Below are positions 15,708-24,479 of a stretch of DNA of 64,000 nt, in pieces. The position numbers were made by a program, and so were the translations under genes. Origin of the DNA: Bacteroidales bacterium (lineage in GTDB: Bacteria > Bacteroidota > Bacteroidia > Bacteroidales > UBA3824); the NCBI GenBank assembly GCA_016286055.1, contig JAEERW010000005.1, forward strand, positions 1 to 64,000, written 5' to 3'. Below the pieces are notes generated by a model that was not told the origin of the DNA, ran no database searches, and was given only the letters and a program-made list of their open reading frames with translations. Position 1 is the stretch's first letter. Each line of letters starts with the position of its first letter.

Positions 15708-16310
15708 TTATTCGTCGTGATGATGTCCACAGTGACCTGTGTTGTGGCAGCATTCGTGGTTGGGATCATCCTTGTGCTCGCAGTGATCGTGGTCGCCGTG
15801 TTCGTGACAATGTCCGTGTCCACAGCATTGTCCCTCGTGATGAACGTGGCCATGCTCGATTTCTTCCTCCGAAGCGTCGCGGATAGTTTTTACAACTCCC
15901 TCAAAATAAAGGTCTTTGCCAGCCATCGGGTGGTTAAAATCCATCTTGATTTTATCAGCGCCCACCTCTTTGATAGTACCTTGTAGGTGGTTTCCGTGAT
16001 TGTCTTGCATAGGAAGGGTGTTGCCCACTTCGAGATATTTTTCAGCAACAGCGGCAAAAGCGCTGCGAGGAATGCTTACAACCATTTGAGCGTTGTATTC
16101 GCCATAACCCTCGGCAGGCGAAAGATGGAAAGCGTACTTGTCGCCTTCGGCAAGTCCGTCGAGATATGATTCAAACTTTTCGAGAAGCATACCGCGTCCG
16201 AAAAGGAACTCCAAAGGACGGTCGTCGGTTGCCTGATCTACCACAGGTCCACCCTGCTCGGTTGTGAGCGAATATGTAATTGCTACAACTTTGTTTTTAG
16301 ATATTTTCAT
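15708..16310 (-). CDS. slyD: FKBP-type peptidyl-prolyl isomerase SlyD with metal-binding tail
   Basis: A 200-residue SlyD: split FKBP domain (LEFLFGRGMLLEKFESYLDGL, AEGYGEYN), an IF chaperone insert (about 75-120), return to FKBP (DFNHPMAGKDLYFEGVV), then a His/Cys-rich tail of about 50 residues starting at HGHVHHEGQCCGHGHCHEHG. SlyD is a cytoplasmic proline isomerase and chaperone; the tail binds nickel and feeds hydrogenase maturation in enterobacteria. No nickel enzyme gene is nearby, so metal storage or sensing is an inference. Confidence 0.92.
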   Translation of the reverse strand: MKISKNKVVAITYSLTTEQGGPVVDQATDDRPLEFLFGRGMLLEKFESYLDGLAEGDKYAFHLSPAEGYGEYNAQMVVSIPRSAFAAVAEKYLEVGNTLPMQDNHGNHLQGTIKEVGADKIKMDFNHPMAGKDLYFEGVVKTIRDASEEEIEHGHVHHEGQCCGHGHCHEHGDHDHCEHKDDPNHECCHNTGHCGHHHDE

Positions 16311-16392
16311 CTTGATAAATTCGTTAAATTTCCGCCAAAATTATAAAAAAAACGCCGTCAGAAAAAATTTTTTGCCAAAACACCGATTATTT

Positions 16393-16422
16393 TTTGAATA
16401 TACCCAAAAATTAGTACATTTG
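16393..16422 (+). promoter_or_regulatory. Promoter of tRNA-Arg
   Basis: TTTG (16393-16396), 18 bases, TACATTTG (16415-16422) followed by C, ending 11 bases before the tRNA. Confidence 0.7.
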
Positions 16423-16433
16423 CACCGCAAAAC

Positions 16434-16505
16434 GGCTGAGTAGTTCAATGGATAGAACGTCGGTTTCCTAAACCGTAAATTTGGGTTCGATTCCCAGCTC
16501 GGCTA
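16434..16505 (+). tRNA. tRNA-Arg (anticodon CCU)
   Basis: A 72-base cloverleaf. The acceptor GGCTGAG pairs with CTCGGCT (with wobble pairs), the D-stem is GTTC/GAAC, the anticodon loop is TTCCTAA with anticodon CCT, and the T-arm is TTGGG-TTCGATT-CCCAG, with discriminator A at 16505. The first anticodon-stem pair is T-T mismatched. CCA is not encoded. It reads AGG codons. A promoter lies directly upstream. No integrated element is seen downstream: the next gene is an intact GtrA protein. Confidence 0.93.
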
Positions 16506-16563
16506 CTTTTTTAACCCGATTTTGGAGGAAGATATTTCTACAAAATCGTTTTTTTTTATAAAG

Positions 16564-17091
16564 ATGGAAACAAACGAAAACGGACCCAAATCATTCAAAA
16601 TCAAAGATATATTTGTAGGCAAAACCGAAAATTCTGCCATTCAGATGGCACGCAACGTTATTGTAGAAGCCACAAGAATAGGATTAAACCTATTTTTGCT
16701 GTGGCTATCGTTTGATATAATTGCTGGCAAAGGCGAATATTTTGTTACGCTGTTTGGCAAAGAGACCAACATTATATTATCAGTATGCACAGTGATAGCC
16801 TCAATGCTCTCAGGCATAGCCAATTACATTTTCAGCACAATATGGGTATTTCATAAACGTCAGAAAAACAACAACATAGGTCGTTTTATTGTTTTTACAA
16901 TAATAGGCGCGTGCGGATTAGGTATCAACGTATTGATAACCAACTTATTAACCGACCAATACGGTTTGCATTACCTCGTTAGCAACATTATCGCTCAGGC
17001 AGTGGCGTTTCTATTCAACTTCTTTATGCGCAAGTATATTGTGTACGGCATAATGAGCAGAAAAAAAGAACAATTGACAACTGACAAATAA
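16564..17091 (+). CDS. GtrA family membrane protein, second copy
   Basis: A 175-residue protein with four membrane helices and the GtrA pattern: helix around LNLFLLWLSFDII, then ASMLSGIANYIFSTIWVFHK, FIVFTIIGACGLGINVLIT, and AVAFLFNFFMRKYIVYG. It is longer at the N-terminus than the copy at 15189, and the two are only distantly alike. ATG 16564 is preferred over an in-frame TTG at 16522. It starts 58 bp after tRNA-Arg and may be read from the same promoter. Confidence 0.82.
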   Translation: METNENGPKSFKIKDIFVGKTENSAIQMARNVIVEATRIGLNLFLLWLSFDIIAGKGEYFVTLFGKETNIILSVCTVIASMLSGIANYIFSTIWVFHKRQKNNNIGRFIVFTIIGACGLGINVLITNLLTDQYGLHYLVSNIIAQAVAFLFNFFMRKYIVYGIMSRKKEQLTTDK

Positions 17092-17094
17092 GAA

Positions 17095-17133
17095 GCATTG
17101 TCAATTGTCAATTGTCAATTATCAACTGTCAAT
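17095..17133. repeat. Short GTCAATT tandem/inverted repeats
   Basis: Several copies of (T)GTCAATT run in tandem after the gtrA-like stop and can pair with the CAATTGACA just upstream. This is a low-complexity spacer between convergent genes, possibly acting as a weak terminator. Confidence 0.5.
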
Positions 17134-17999
17134 TAATATGTAAGTATCTCCAATCCGTTGTCGGTCATTACAAAAGTATGTTCCCATTGAGCCGAAGGAA
17201 GTTCGTCTTCGGAAACCACTGTCCAACCGTCTTCCTCGTCTACAAACACGTGCCAATCGCCCATATTAATCATAGGTTCGATGGTAAACACCATTCCGGG
17301 AACGAGAAGCATACCAGTGCCTTTCTTTCCAAAATGCTCAACCTCAGGCTCTTCGTGAAATTTTAGACCAACGCCGTGTCCGCAAAGATCGCGCACTACT
17401 GTGTAGCCGTTGCGATGTGCGTGAGTTTGAATTGCGTTGCCTATGTCGCCCACAAAAGAGAACGGTGTAGCGGCCTTCATACCCTCTTCCAAGCACTCTT
17501 TGGCCACACGCACAAGGCGCTCTTTTTCGGGAGTGGTTTTGCCAATGATAAACATACGCGACGCATCGGCAAAATATCCTTTGTAAATAGTTGTAACATC
17601 AACATTTACGATGTCGCCCTCCTCCAAAACCACGTCGTCGGAAGGAATACCGTGACAAACCTCCTCGTTGATTGATACACAGCAACTTTTGGGGAATCCG
17701 TTGTAACCAAGGTCGGCGGGAGTAGCATCGTGGGCAATAGTAAAATCGTAAACAAGTTTGTCTATCTCGTTGGTAGTCATACCCTCACGGATAGTCTCCT
17801 GCACCTTGTCCAAAAGTGCGGTATTGATAACACCGCTCTGACGCACGCCCTCAATCTGTCCGGGAGTGAGAATCAAACCACGGCGAGGCACAAGTTTACC
17901 CTTGTCCTGCCAATACATTATCTTTCTGTCGAGTTCTGTAGGCTCCTGACCCTTGGGCAGCAGCCAATTTTTCTTATGCTTTTTGTTAAAAAATCCCAT
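17133..17999 (-). CDS. map: Type I methionine aminopeptidase
   Basis: A 288-residue enzyme that removes the initiator Met. All five metal ligands are recognisable: Asp in NVDVTT, Asp in FADASRMF, His in LCGHGVGLKFHEEP, Glu in FTIEPMIN and Glu in QWEHTFVMT. An N-terminal basic extension of about 40 residues (FFNKKHKKNWLLPKGQEPTE) precedes the catalytic domain and might touch the ribosome (inference). A TATCTTTG box at 18023-18030 gives a clear promoter. Confidence 0.95.
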   Translation of the reverse strand: MGFFNKKHKKNWLLPKGQEPTELDRKIMYWQDKGKLVPRRGLILTPGQIEGVRQSGVINTALLDKVQETIREGMTTNEIDKLVYDFTIAHDATPADLGYNGFPKSCCVSINEEVCHGIPSDDVVLEEGDIVNVDVTTIYKGYFADASRMFIIGKTTPEKERLVRVAKECLEEGMKAATPFSFVGDIGNAIQTHAHRNGYTVVRDLCGHGVGLKFHEEPEVEHFGKKGTGMLLVPGMVFTIEPMINMGDWHVFVDEEDGWTVVSEDELPSAQWEHTFVMTDNGLEILTY

Positions 18000-18022
18000 T
18001 ACAAAAATATTTTTTCAAGGCG

Positions 18023-18030
18023 CAAAGATA
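18023..18030 (-). promoter_or_regulatory. -7 box of map
   Basis: Minus strand TATCTTTG followed by CGCC, 23 bases before the ATG. Confidence 0.55.
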
Positions 18031-18107
18031 ATTAAAAAAAAAATCAAACAATCACCATTATTTATGGTTTTTTTTCGTATATTTAAAAACTGAAAATAAT
18101 AACGACT

Positions 18108-20444
18108 ATGACTACCATTCAAAATATAAAAAACATCGGCATAATATTGCTAATCATCGTTGTAGTGTATTTTGCACAGGTGCAAAAAGCATATTGCGTT
18201 AATAGCGGCGAAGATGGCAAGATTCTGGTACTCACTTCCTATGCCGAAGACCAGCGGCGAATAAATACATTGGTACAAGGGATTTTAGACCGTCTTGAAA
18301 ATTCAAACCTCAAATTTGGAGTGGCAATCGAAAAACTCGGCTACGGACCGCTCATCGGTGTAAACTCTTGGCACAAAACTATGCAGAATATGCTCGAAAA
18401 GTATGACTACAACGAACTCAAAGCAGTGATACTAGTGGGACAGGAAGCGTGGGCAGTATACCTGAGCCTCCAAATAGAGCGTCCCGACGTGCCATTCTAC
18501 GGTGTATACATCAGTCAAGACGGCGTTATAATTCCTTCACACATCGATGATTTCAGCAACTGGCAACCCGAGAGCATCAACACCAAAATATACGCCGACA
18601 CCAAAGGCCGCGCAGGTGCAGTAATGAATCATTACGATTTTGCCAAAAACATAGACCTTATAAAAAGATGTTACCCAAGAGTGAGAAACATCGCATTTTT
18701 GAGCGACAACACATACGGTGGAGTGTCGTTGCAAGCAAACTTTATTAAAGTAATGAAAGACAAATACAACGAAATAAATCCTATTCTTTTAGACGGCAGG
18801 AAAAACACTATCGATGAAATAAAACAAAAAATTGAAAATCTGCCAAATGATGCTGTTTTGCTCCTTGGCTCGTGGTTGGTGGACTATTCTGGAACATACT
18901 TTATAACAAAAGAATTTGATGTGCTATTTTCCAAAAGACCAGAACTGCCAATATTCACAATTTCAGGATTAGGATTCAACGAAGGTTACGCTATTGGAGG
19001 ATATGTGCCTAAGTATCAAACCGACCCTGATTTTATCATCAACGATATCAAACGTTACTACACACACACCGACAATGGCCGTTCGTATAAATACAACGGC
19101 AACGAGTATATCTGCAACGAATCGCTCCTCGAAAAATTCAACATCAACAAAACCGTATTCCCCGAAGGTACCATTTTCAACAACTCTTACGACCTGAAAA
19201 TGAAAAAGTACCAGCAAACAATAACAATAACAATTATCATAATTGTATTGCTCACTGGCTTACTTGTGTTTATTCTCAACCTTTTACAAAAAATAAAAAA
19301 ACAAAACGCCGCGCTGATTATCAAGAGCGAAGAACTAACCAAAGCAAAAGACACTGCAGAAAAGAGCGACAAACTAAAATCAGCATTCCTCGCCAATATG
19401 AGTCACGAAATTCGCACTCCACTAAACGCAATTGTGGGTTTTTCGGATATGCTGGTAAACGCAGAAGGCGACCAAAAAACAGAATTTGCCAAAATCATTG
19501 CCAACAACTCTGAACTACTGCTAAAACTTGTTGACGAAATTGTGAATTTTTCCAAAATAGAATCTGGACTTTTAGATTTCAAATACACAAAGTTCAATGT
19601 CTCGGAGCATTTCCGCGAAATGAAACAGTCGCTAAGCCTCAACAAGCCAGAAGAGATCGACCTCATTTGCGAAATTCCTTACTACAATTGCGAAATTGTG
19701 TACGACAAGGAACGGCTGTCTCAATTGATAACCAACCTAGTAACCAACGCATTTAAATTCACTCCCAAAGGGCGTGTGGTGATGGGATTCAAAGTGGAGA
19801 AAAAAGGGATTGTGCTATACGTTTCGGACACTGGAATAGGAATAGCCCGCCAAGACCAACAGAGAATATTCAAGAGGTTTGAAAAAGTTGACCCATTTGT
19901 GCAAGGCGCTGGATTAGGTTTGGCAGTTTGCAAAGCCATAGCCGAAAAATCAAACGGAAGTATCGACGTGCAATCCGAAGTAGGAAGCGGAACAATGTTC
20001 AGCGTACATATACCATGCGAAGTAACATTTTCAAAAGACAAAACCGAAGAAAACATTCCTGACGACATACCCGAAACTATGGGCAATCTTAGCGCTACAC
20101 TCAAAATACTTTACGCCGAAGACAACGAAAGCAACTCTATGTTAGTGAAGCATATACTTAGCGACTATCAGATTGTGCACGTTGACAACGGCAAAAAAGC
20201 AGTGGAAGCTATGCGAAACGACTGGTTTGACCTCGTGCTTATGGATATAAAGATGCCTGAGATGAACGGACTAGAAGCAGCTACTGCAATACGCCAATTC
20301 GACAAAGCCACGCCAATAATTGCACTTTCGGCATACGCCTACGACAGCGATAAGCAAAAAGCTATTGCAGCAGGCTGCAACGACTTTATTACCAAGCCGT
20401 TTTCCAAAACAAAACTATTTGTGGCAATCGAAAAACTAATGTAA
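18108..20444 (+). CDS. Hybrid sensor histidine kinase with periplasmic ABC-substrate-binding-like sensor
   Basis: A 778-residue membrane kinase. An N-terminal membrane anchor (IGIILLIIVVVYFAQV) is followed by a periplasmic region of about 330 residues resembling the ABC_sub_bind/BMP fold (ILVLTSYAEDQRRINTLVQG, AVILVGQEAWAVY, VLLLGSWLVDYSGTYF). Then come a second TM helix (about 366-388), a short coiled coil, the phosphoacceptor SHEIRTPLNAIVGFSDML, an HATPase with VSDTGIGIARQDQQRIFKRF and GAGLGLAVCKAI, and a C-terminal receiver (ILYAEDNESN, phospho-Asp in LVLMDIKMPEMNG, KPF). No DNA-binding output is attached, so a separate phosphotransfer or regulator must exist elsewhere. The ligand is unknown. 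A sirtuin gene follows 12 bp later. Confidence 0.9.
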   Translation: MTTIQNIKNIGIILLIIVVVYFAQVQKAYCVNSGEDGKILVLTSYAEDQRRINTLVQGILDRLENSNLKFGVAIEKLGYGPLIGVNSWHKTMQNMLEKYDYNELKAVILVGQEAWAVYLSLQIERPDVPFYGVYISQDGVIIPSHIDDFSNWQPESINTKIYADTKGRAGAVMNHYDFAKNIDLIKRCYPRVRNIAFLSDNTYGGVSLQANFIKVMKDKYNEINPILLDGRKNTIDEIKQKIENLPNDAVLLLGSWLVDYSGTYFITKEFDVLFSKRPELPIFTISGLGFNEGYAIGGYVPKYQTDPDFIINDIKRYYTHTDNGRSYKYNGNEYICNESLLEKFNINKTVFPEGTIFNNSYDLKMKKYQQTITITIIIIVLLTGLLVFILNLLQKIKKQNAALIIKSEELTKAKDTAEKSDKLKSAFLANMSHEIRTPLNAIVGFSDMLVNAEGDQKTEFAKIIANNSELLLKLVDEIVNFSKIESGLLDFKYTKFNVSEHFREMKQSLSLNKPEEIDLICEIPYYNCEIVYDKERLSQLITNLVTNAFKFTPKGRVVMGFKVEKKGIVLYVSDTGIGIARQDQQRIFKRFEKVDPFVQGAGLGLAVCKAIAEKSNGSIDVQSEVGSGTMFSVHIPCEVTFSKDKTEENIPDDIPETMGNLSATLKILYAEDNESNSMLVKHILSDYQIVHVDNGKKAVEAMRNDWFDLVLMDIKMPEMNGLEAATAIRQFDKATPIIALSAYAYDSDKQKAIAAGCNDFITKPFSKTKLFVAIEKLM

Positions 20445-20456
20445 ACTATTATCATA

Positions 20457-21191
20457 ATGGAAAAAGAACTCATTGAAAAGGCAGCTGAACTGATAAAAAA
20501 TTCAAAATATGCAATTGGATTTACAGGTGCAGGAGTGTCGGTAGAGAGCGGAATACCACCATTCCGTGGCGAAAACGGACTGTGGAATACCACAGACCCA
20601 TCGCTACTATCACTAAGTAGGTTTTACCGCGACCCTGCAAAAGCATGGAAAGACATAAAAAAAATTTTTTACGACTTCTTTGGACAAGCAAAGCCCAATG
20701 CTGCACACATAGCATTAGCCGAACTTGAAAAAAAAGGAATAGTCAAAGGCGTAATCACCCAAAACATCGACAACCTACACCAAGAAGCAGGAAGCACCAA
20801 AGTAATTGAATATCACGGCACTTGCAGCAATATGGTATGTATCAAATGCGGCAAAAAATACAGGAGCAAAGATGTTGACCTTACCACCCTCCCACCAACT
20901 TGTTCATGCGGTGGCGTACTAAAACCCGACTTTGTATTCTTTGAAGAAGGCATTCCAGAAAATGCGCAAATAGAGTCGCAAAAAATGATGCAAAAAACCG
21001 ATGTAATAATAATAATCGGAACCACTGGCGAAGTGATGCCTGCCGCCTACTTGCCTCACACAGCCCACCGAAACGGGGCAAAAATCATAGAGATAAATCC
21101 GCATCCATCTACCTTCACACGCTCAATCACCGACATTTACATACCGTTGAAGGCGGGTGAGGCTATGACACAGATTATGAAACTGATATAA
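20457..21191 (+). CDS. cobB: NAD-dependent protein deacylase (sirtuin)
   Basis: A 244-residue Sir2-family enzyme. It has the NAD motif GAGVSVESGIP (24-34), TQNID (101-105), catalytic His 120 in EYHG, zinc cysteines 128/131 and 149/151, and GTTGEVMPAA and EINPHPS near the end. It removes acyl groups from lysines using NAD. It starts 12 bp after the hybrid kinase, so the two are probably co-transcribed; a functional link is not shown. A strong hairpin (21197-21222) follows. Confidence 0.94.
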   Translation: MEKELIEKAAELIKNSKYAIGFTGAGVSVESGIPPFRGENGLWNTTDPSLLSLSRFYRDPAKAWKDIKKIFYDFFGQAKPNAAHIALAELEKKGIVKGVITQNIDNLHQEAGSTKVIEYHGTCSNMVCIKCGKKYRSKDVDLTTLPPTCSCGGVLKPDFVFFEEGIPENAQIESQKMMQKTDVIIIIGTTGEVMPAAYLPHTAHRNGAKIIEINPHPSTFTRSITDIYIPLKAGEAMTQIMKLI

Positions 21192-21196
21192 AAAAA

Positions 21197-21222
21197 CGGC
21201 GGCACTCAACTGAATGCCGCCG
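21197..21222 (-). terminator. Rho-independent terminator
   Basis: CGGCGGCA and TGCCGCCG form a perfect 8-bp stem with a 10-base loop. On the minus strand it is followed by a T-run, terminating the acidic-protein gene; it also lies just after cobB on the plus strand. Confidence 0.8.
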
Positions 21223-21243
21223 AATTTATACTATGAAACAGGA

Positions 21244-21750
21244 CTAATATTGGTCGTCGTAATATCCACCGCCATTGCCACCGTAGTTTTCGTCGTCGAT
21301 ATACTTGTCGAGGCTGATATCGTCGTCGTAATCGTTGGGGATAAAGTTGTCTTGGAAATCTGCGAAATCATCATCGAACAAATCATCGTCATCGTCCTCC
21401 TCCTCTTCCTCGTCATCGGGCATAACTTTTTTACCACGCTTTGTGGAAGATTTTTTGGATTTGCGAGAACCTTCGTCAGTAATAAAGTCGCCGTTTTCGT
21501 CCAACATATCGTCAAGATCACCAACATACTCATCAATGTTGATGTCTAAATCATCATCGTCGAAATCTTTGTCGAAATCATCGTCAAATTTTTCATCGGA
21601 ATAGTCGTCATAATTGTCATCAAAATCGTCATCATCATCGTCGTACGATTTCTTTTTGCACGATAACGATTTGGGGGCGAAAGGTTCGCCCACTGCTGAG
21701 AATCTGCTACTTTCGGTAAAGCAGCCAGTGTCATAAAGGTTTTTAAACAT
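21244..21750 (-). CDS. Extremely Asp-rich acidic protein
   Basis: A 168-residue protein with no signal peptide. The N-terminal 30 residues are ordinary (FTESSRFSAVGEPFAP). From about residue 38 it is dominated by Asp: DDDDDDFDDNYDDYSDEKF, then a Glu/Asp run near residues 110-125, with one basic island (RKSKKSSTKRGKK, about 96-108) in the middle. It ends in GGNGGGYYDDQY. Likely disordered; could bind cations or basic proteins. No family recognised. A good terminator follows, supporting that it is expressed. Confidence 0.7.
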   Translation of the reverse strand: MFKNLYDTGCFTESSRFSAVGEPFAPKSLSCKKKSYDDDDDDFDDNYDDYSDEKFDDDFDKDFDDDDLDINIDEYVGDLDDMLDENGDFITDEGSRKSKKSSTKRGKKVMPDDEEEEEDDDDDLFDDDFADFQDNFIPNDYDDDISLDKYIDDENYGGNGGGYYDDQY

Positions 21751-21807
21751 AATTTTTTGACTTTGAAGTTTTAATTTGTGGTCAATTTTTTAGATTAGTT
21801 TTTAACG

Positions 21808-22281
21808 CTATTTTTTCACTCCTACAAGCACACCAAGACACCCTTCGAGTTTAAACGAAGAACCGGCGTCGAATGGAACTATCTTGATTTTGACCTTAAG
21901 ATTCATATTGTGGTCGGGAGTAAACTCGAAAAAATTAAGTCCGTTGAGAGGCAACATAGTACCATCATCAAGAGTAACGAATTTGTCGTCGGTGCCGCGT
22001 CCGAAGTTTTTAAACAGCTCAGTTTTGCCTTCGGTGATGGTTATCTCTTTGAAAAACATATCCATACCGCACACGTTGAGCTTATAGTGTTTGCCTGCTT
22101 TAAAAGCGAAGTTGTAGGTAACTACCTCGCCCTCGCTGACAATAGGCGACTGAATATTGCCATCAAGCACATAGGGTTCAAGCTCCGATTCGGCTATTGA
22201 CTCGATATACTCACCGCACTGTGCCGAAGCATACGAGCACCAAAGCAAAAGAGCTTGTATCAATATCGCTAATTTCTTCAT
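21808..22281 (-). CDS. Hypothetical exported protein
   Basis: A 157-residue protein with a Sec signal peptide (LAILIQALLLWCSYASAQ, cleavage about residue 20), then a beta-rich domain with three Cys in the mature part (ECG-like CGEY, NVCGMD, EGCLG) that may form disulfides. Segments such as VTYNFAFKAGKHYKLNVCG suggest a bacterial pre-peptidase-like or jelly-roll fold. It is upstream of, and in the same direction as, the acidic protein. Not recognised. Confidence 0.7.
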   Translation of the reverse strand: MKKLAILIQALLLWCSYASAQCGEYIESIAESELEPYVLDGNIQSPIVSEGEVVTYNFAFKAGKHYKLNVCGMDMFFKEITITEGKTELFKNFGRGTDDKFVTLDDGTMLPLNGLNFFEFTPDHNMNLKVKIKIVPFDAGSSFKLEGCLGVLVGVKK

Positions 22282-22527
22282 TTCAAGTACTTTATTTCTT
22301 TTTACTAAATCAAACTATCCAATATCATTTTTTTGAAACCAATACACCAACAAAGCATACTGTTTTTTCAAAAGAACGCATACAAACAAAAAAACGTTTC
22401 AGAATAATACGCTTTTAACATTAATTTTATTAATTATCCAAACACAAAAATAACCCTTTTTTTTGTCATTTCAATAAAAAAAATGAGATAAAAAGTATTT
22501 ATAGATTTTTTTTCGCCACGTTTTTTA

Positions 22528-22535
22528 TAGCTTTG
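22528..22535 (+). promoter_or_regulatory. -7 box of the 178-residue protein gene
   Basis: TAGCTTTG followed by C, 31 bases before the ATG at 22567. The rest of the 285-bp region upstream is AT-rich without other signal. Confidence 0.5.
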
Positions 22536-22566
22536 CAATACAATATGTTTTATTTGCAATAGTGAA

Positions 22567-23103
22567 ATGAACAACGCGGAAAAAAAACTTTTTCTCTCGA
22601 AACTTAAGAGCGAATCCGATGAGCAGCTACTCAAGACGCTTGATTTTTTCAGAAACAACGGTGACACCGATGTGCTTGCCGATGTACTCAGATTGTTGGA
22701 ATCTGAACGATCGCAACAGGTATACGAATGCGTTCTTAATCTTGTGAGCGACCTTAAAAACCAGGCGGCGTCTGACATTGCATTTGAATATATGACCCAA
22801 ACCACCGACATGGATACCCAGAAGAAGATAATTTCGGCGCTGTGGCAATCTGAAGCCGATTTTTCGCACAAGGCGGAGGATATCACTAATATATTTACAT
22901 CCACCAACGATTTTGAAACAGCCTTTGAGATTCTTACTCTGATGGAAAATAACGCTTGCAACATCACCAAAGATACCGCAAACACTCTGCTCTACAACAT
23001 CTCTTCAAAAAAAGAATCTGCCGCCGCTGGATTCGAAGGCATTTATGATGCCGCTATCCAACACCTTTATAATATAGTCAACGGGAAAAAAGAAATAGAT
23101 TAG
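22567..23103 (+). CDS. Helical hypothetical protein (HEAT-repeat-like)
   Basis: A 178-residue soluble, all-helical protein with about four helical pairs: LKSESDEQLLKTLDFFRNNG, DVLADVLRLLESERSQQVY, DTQKKIISALWQSE and FETAFEILTLMENN. The pattern is like short HEAT/armadillo arrays used for protein binding. No signal peptide. Its stop overlaps the end of the convergent CYTH gene by 4 bp. Function unknown. Confidence 0.7.
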   Translation: MNNAEKKLFLSKLKSESDEQLLKTLDFFRNNGDTDVLADVLRLLESERSQQVYECVLNLVSDLKNQAASDIAFEYMTQTTDMDTQKKIISALWQSEADFSHKAEDITNIFTSTNDFETAFEILTLMENNACNITKDTANTLLYNISSKKESAAAGFEGIYDAAIQHLYNIVNGKKEID

Positions 23104-23591
23104 TCTGCTTCCTTTTCATCGTCAGTCCATTCGGAATATGGGTGTTTCGACAAACTTGCGTTGATGTACTTAGGATCTCCAGTAACCTCTTTTCCTAAGA
23201 AAGGTGGTTTGTCGAACTGCTGGTTCTCAAACGAAAGCTCCACTTCGGCAAGCTGGAGACCCTCGTTCTGACCATAAAACTCATCTATTTCAATTGTCTG
23301 GTTCTTATAATAGACTATATACCGAGTTTTTTCTATCAAAGAAGGTTCGCAAATACGCAGCAACTCGTTTACCTCGCTGGCTGGAATAGGATACTCCCAT
23401 TCGTTACGTGTTACCGATGTGTCTGATATAGTGCTTTTTACGGTGATAAATCCACGGTCTCCTTTTAAACGTACACGGACAGATTTTTCACTATTGGAAA
23501 AAATGTAACCCTGCACAATGTAGGTGCTACTGGTAGCAAGATGCTTATACTCGCCATTAACTATGTACTTGCGTTCTATTTCGTATGCCAT
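23100..23591 (-). CDS. CYTH-domain protein (inorganic triphosphatase / class IV cyclase fold)
   Basis: A 163-residue triphosphate-tunnel enzyme opening with the EIERKY (ExExK) motif at residues 4-9, followed by VQGYIF, VRVRLKGDRGFITVKS, EKTRYIVYYKNQTIEIDEFYG and LAEVELSFE, the alternating tunnel residues. Single-domain bacterial CYTH proteins of this length mostly hydrolyse inorganic triphosphate. ATG 23591 is chosen because ExExK must lie at the N-terminus. It is the second tunnel-fold protein in the window after the VTC protein. Confidence 0.88.
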   Translation of the reverse strand: MAYEIERKYIVNGEYKHLATSSTYIVQGYIFSNSEKSVRVRLKGDRGFITVKSTISDTSVTRNEWEYPIPASEVNELLRICEPSLIEKTRYIVYYKNQTIEIDEFYGQNEGLQLAEVELSFENQQFDKPPFLGKEVTGDPKYINASLSKHPYSEWTDDEKEAD

Positions 23592-23657
23592 TATTATAAC
23601 TGTTTTGAACGCAAAATACAAATTTTTTTATCGAAAAGCAAATATTTTGGGCAATTT

Positions 23658-23689
23658 TTTGTAGAAAACAAATAATATTAGTAACTTTG
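23658..23689 (+). promoter_or_regulatory. Promoter of parA
   Basis: TTTG (23658-23661), 20 bases, TAACTTTG (23682-23689), 22 bases before the parA ATG. Confidence 0.65.
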
Positions 23690-23711
23690 GCTTAGATTTT
23701 AAATTGCAGAT

Positions 23712-24467
23712 ATGAGTATTACTATAGCTATAAGCAATCACAAAGGAGGCGTAGGCAAAACCACCTCAACCGTCAATATAGGCGCAGGCCTTGCTATGGA
23801 AGGCAAAAAAGTACTGTTGATAGATATGGACCCACAGGCCAATCTAACACAAAGCTACGGCATCACCAAATCGGAAGTGTCGATTTACGAAGTGCTTACT
23901 GGCGAAGCGGAGCCTATACCCGTTACAGTATTTGAAAACTTAGACGTGCTTCCCTCTACACTCGACCTTTCGGGTGCCGAAATGGAGCTGAGCAACGAAG
24001 CCGGACGCGAGTACATATTGCGCGAGGCCATTGCCCCTATCGCAAGCAAATACGACTATATACTAATTGACTGCCCACCGTCGTTAGGTCTGCTGACTAT
24101 CAATGCGTTGACTGCCGCCGACGAGGTTTACATTCCATTGCAGGCGCATTACCTTGCCATTAAAGGTCTTACCAAAATTGTGGAGGTAATTGGCAAGGTG
24201 CAGAAACGTCTCAACAAGAATGTGCAGATTACAGGAGTGTTTGTTACCCAATTCGATAAACGTAAAGTGCTCCACCGCGACGTGGTGGAAACCATTTACA
24301 CATATTTCCAAGACAAGCTATTTAATTCAAGAATACGCGACAACATAGCTCTTGCCGAAGCACCGAGCCAGGGGCTCGACATCTTCCGCTACGATCCCGA
24401 CTGCAAAGGAGCTGAAGACTACAGATCTTTATGCAAAGAGATTATCGAAAGGCATGCGCAACTCTAA
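23712..24467 (+). CDS. parA: ParA/Soj-type partition ATPase
   Basis: A 251-residue deviant-Walker ATPase. It has KGGVGKTT (11-18), DMDPQANLTQSYG, YDYILIDCPPSLGLLT, the switch/arm region GVFVTQFDKRKVLHRDVVE and a C-terminal APSQGLDIF...GAEDYRSLCKEI. It has the length and motifs of chromosomal Soj. It moves cargo by ATP-dependent nucleoid binding. No parB with a CTP-binding domain follows; instead a 102-residue protein is 12 bp downstream. Confidence 0.93.
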   Translation: MSITIAISNHKGGVGKTTSTVNIGAGLAMEGKKVLLIDMDPQANLTQSYGITKSEVSIYEVLTGEAEPIPVTVFENLDVLPSTLDLSGAEMELSNEAGREYILREAIAPIASKYDYILIDCPPSLGLLTINALTAADEVYIPLQAHYLAIKGLTKIVEVIGKVQKRLNKNVQITGVFVTQFDKRKVLHRDVVETIYTYFQDKLFNSRIRDNIALAEAPSQGLDIFRYDPDCKGAEDYRSLCKEIIERHAQL

Positions 24468-24479
24468 TAACGTATTGAT

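Noticed and set aside
16434-17091. tRNA-Arg as an integration site for a mobile element
   Set aside because: No integrase, no repeat of the tRNA 3' end and intact housekeeping-type genes on both sides.
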